The notes under the pieces are model-generated. The model was not told the origin of the DNA and searched no databases. It saw nothing but the letters and a program-made list of their open reading frames with translations. Positions 63,401-64,000 of a stretch of DNA of 64,000 nt are shown in pieces (position 1 is the first letter of the stretch; each line of letters opens with the position of its first letter). The stretch is from Sphingobacteriales bacterium (lineage in GTDB: Bacteria; Bacteroidota; Bacteroidia; Chitinophagales; UBA2359), in assembly GCA_016700115.1 (NCBI GenBank), contig CP064999.1, positions 5,141,501-5,205,500 on the forward strand. Direction: 5' to 3'. The translations under genes were made by a program, and so were the position numbers.

Positions 63401-64000
63401 ATGGGAATAAAATCAACACTTACCGCCCCTTTGTCTTTTTTGTTAAGCTCAATGGTAGAAAAAAATGCACAAACTGCCATTAATTGCCAAAACTATTGGC
63501 GGAATAAACTCATTCAAAAAGCCCAAAATACCCTGTTTGGTCAGGAACATGGATTTTCAGAAATAAAAAATTACACAGATTTTCAGTCACGAATCCCTGT
63601 TCGGGACTATGAGCAATTACAACCCTATATTAAAAAGGTATATACCGGAGAAGAAAATGTTCTATGGCCGGGCAAACCCCTTTATTTTGCCAAAACCTCC
63701 GGAACCACTTCAGGCACTAAGTACATCCCAATAAGTAAAGATTCGATCAGCAATCATTTTAACAGTGCGCGTGATGCGATGATGCTTTACAGCCGGCAGA
63801 GCGGTAACTTTAAATATGCCGATGGGAAACTTGTTTACCTGTCGGGCAGTCCGGTTTTAGAAAAAACCAATGGAATTTTTACCGGAAGGTTGTCCGGCAT
63901 TGTCAATCATCATATTCCATCCTGGTGGCGAAGCAATCAGATGCCCTCTTACGAAATCAACTGTATAGAAGATTGGGAAGAGAAAGTAGATAGAATTGCT
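63401..64000 (+). CDS. GH3-family acyl-amido synthetase-like protein (partial, runs off the window)
   Basis: The ATG at 63401 opens a frame that reaches the window end (200 codons). The sequence YFAKTSGTTSGTKYIPIS contains the adenylate-forming (ANL) P-loop-like motif of the GH3 auxin-responsive promoter family, and RIPVRDYEQLQPYIKKVYTGE is also typical of it. Plant GH3 enzymes link amino acids to acyl acids using ATP; bacterial members are common in Bacteroidota and their substrates are unknown. The C-terminal two thirds are not in the window. Confidence 0.87.
   Translation, partial: MGIKSTLTAPLSFLLSSMVEKNAQTAINCQNYWRNKLIQKAQNTLFGQEHGFSEIKNYTDFQSRIPVRDYEQLQPYIKKVYTGEENVLWPGKPLYFAKTSGTTSGTKYIPISKDSISNHFNSARDAMMLYSRQSGNFKYADGKLVYLSGSPVLEKTNGIFTGRLSGIVNHHIPSWWRSNQMPSYEINCIEDWEEKVDRIA

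Overview
This window is a chromosomal stretch of a Bacteroidota bacterium, probably a free-living member of the Chitinophagales/Saprospirales type. The evidence is as follows. Many secreted proteins end in type IX secretion system (T9SS) sorting domains, both type A (YPNP...TGLY/GVYVY) and type B (FSPNLDGVND...NRWGE). Start codons lack Shine-Dalgarno sequences. Several genes have a TAnnTTTG-like -7 box typical of the phylum. The set of housekeeping genes also fits. I see no rRNA, tRNA, CRISPR array, transposase or prophage genes.

Layout. 1-2291: the tail of one T9SS protein and a frameshifted PKD-domain T9SS protein. 2292-10428: an ABC exporter, an rlmK-type rRNA methyltransferase, a small lipoprotein resembling a free protease propeptide, a subtilase with FN3 and GEVED domains, and rpmI-rplT. 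10575-18756: a photolyase-family protein, a putative small RNA, purM, an AlbA_2 regulator, a HupE/UreJ membrane protein, a five-fold helix-hairpin-helix protein, yidD, a small ORF and two tandem SDR oxidoreductases. 19061-28638: three large T9SS cargo proteins (type B cell-surface protein, PKD protein paralogous to the first gene, and a 1612-aa M8-like metalloprotease/beta-helix protein with a poly-G tract in its signal-peptide region). 29669-43820: a lipoprotein, thrA (aspartokinase/homoserine dehydrogenase), a sialidase-like double propeller, a beta-helix protein, a TPR-like protein, a GNAT-like protein, ygiD, an osmC-cruF pair, a LolD/MacB-type ATPase and gatC. 44244-60953: one giant 5569-aa surface protein built of about 32 hyalin-like repeats with nearly identical 243-bp DNA units. 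62313-64000: an M42 aminopeptidase and the start of a GH3-family enzyme.

Functionally the window mixes core metabolism and translation genes with a large surface and secreted arsenal (proteases, adhesin-like giants, glycan-binding or degrading folds) exported by T9SS machinery encoded elsewhere.

The most unusual structure is a pair of homologous intergenic elements at 28873-29202 (minus orientation) and 61871-62200 (plus orientation). Each has a conserved 57-nt leader followed by exactly thirteen degenerate 21-nt units, and each lies upstream of a peptidase gene and points towards it. Other items of interest are the poly-G tract whose +1 and -1 slips both hit immediate stops, a free-standing propeptide-like lipoprotein next to a subtilase, a candidate 0.2-kb RNA with promoter and terminator, four in-frame palindromic mini-repeats at equivalent places in two paralogues, and a lamin-tail-like domain nested inside one hyalin-like repeat.
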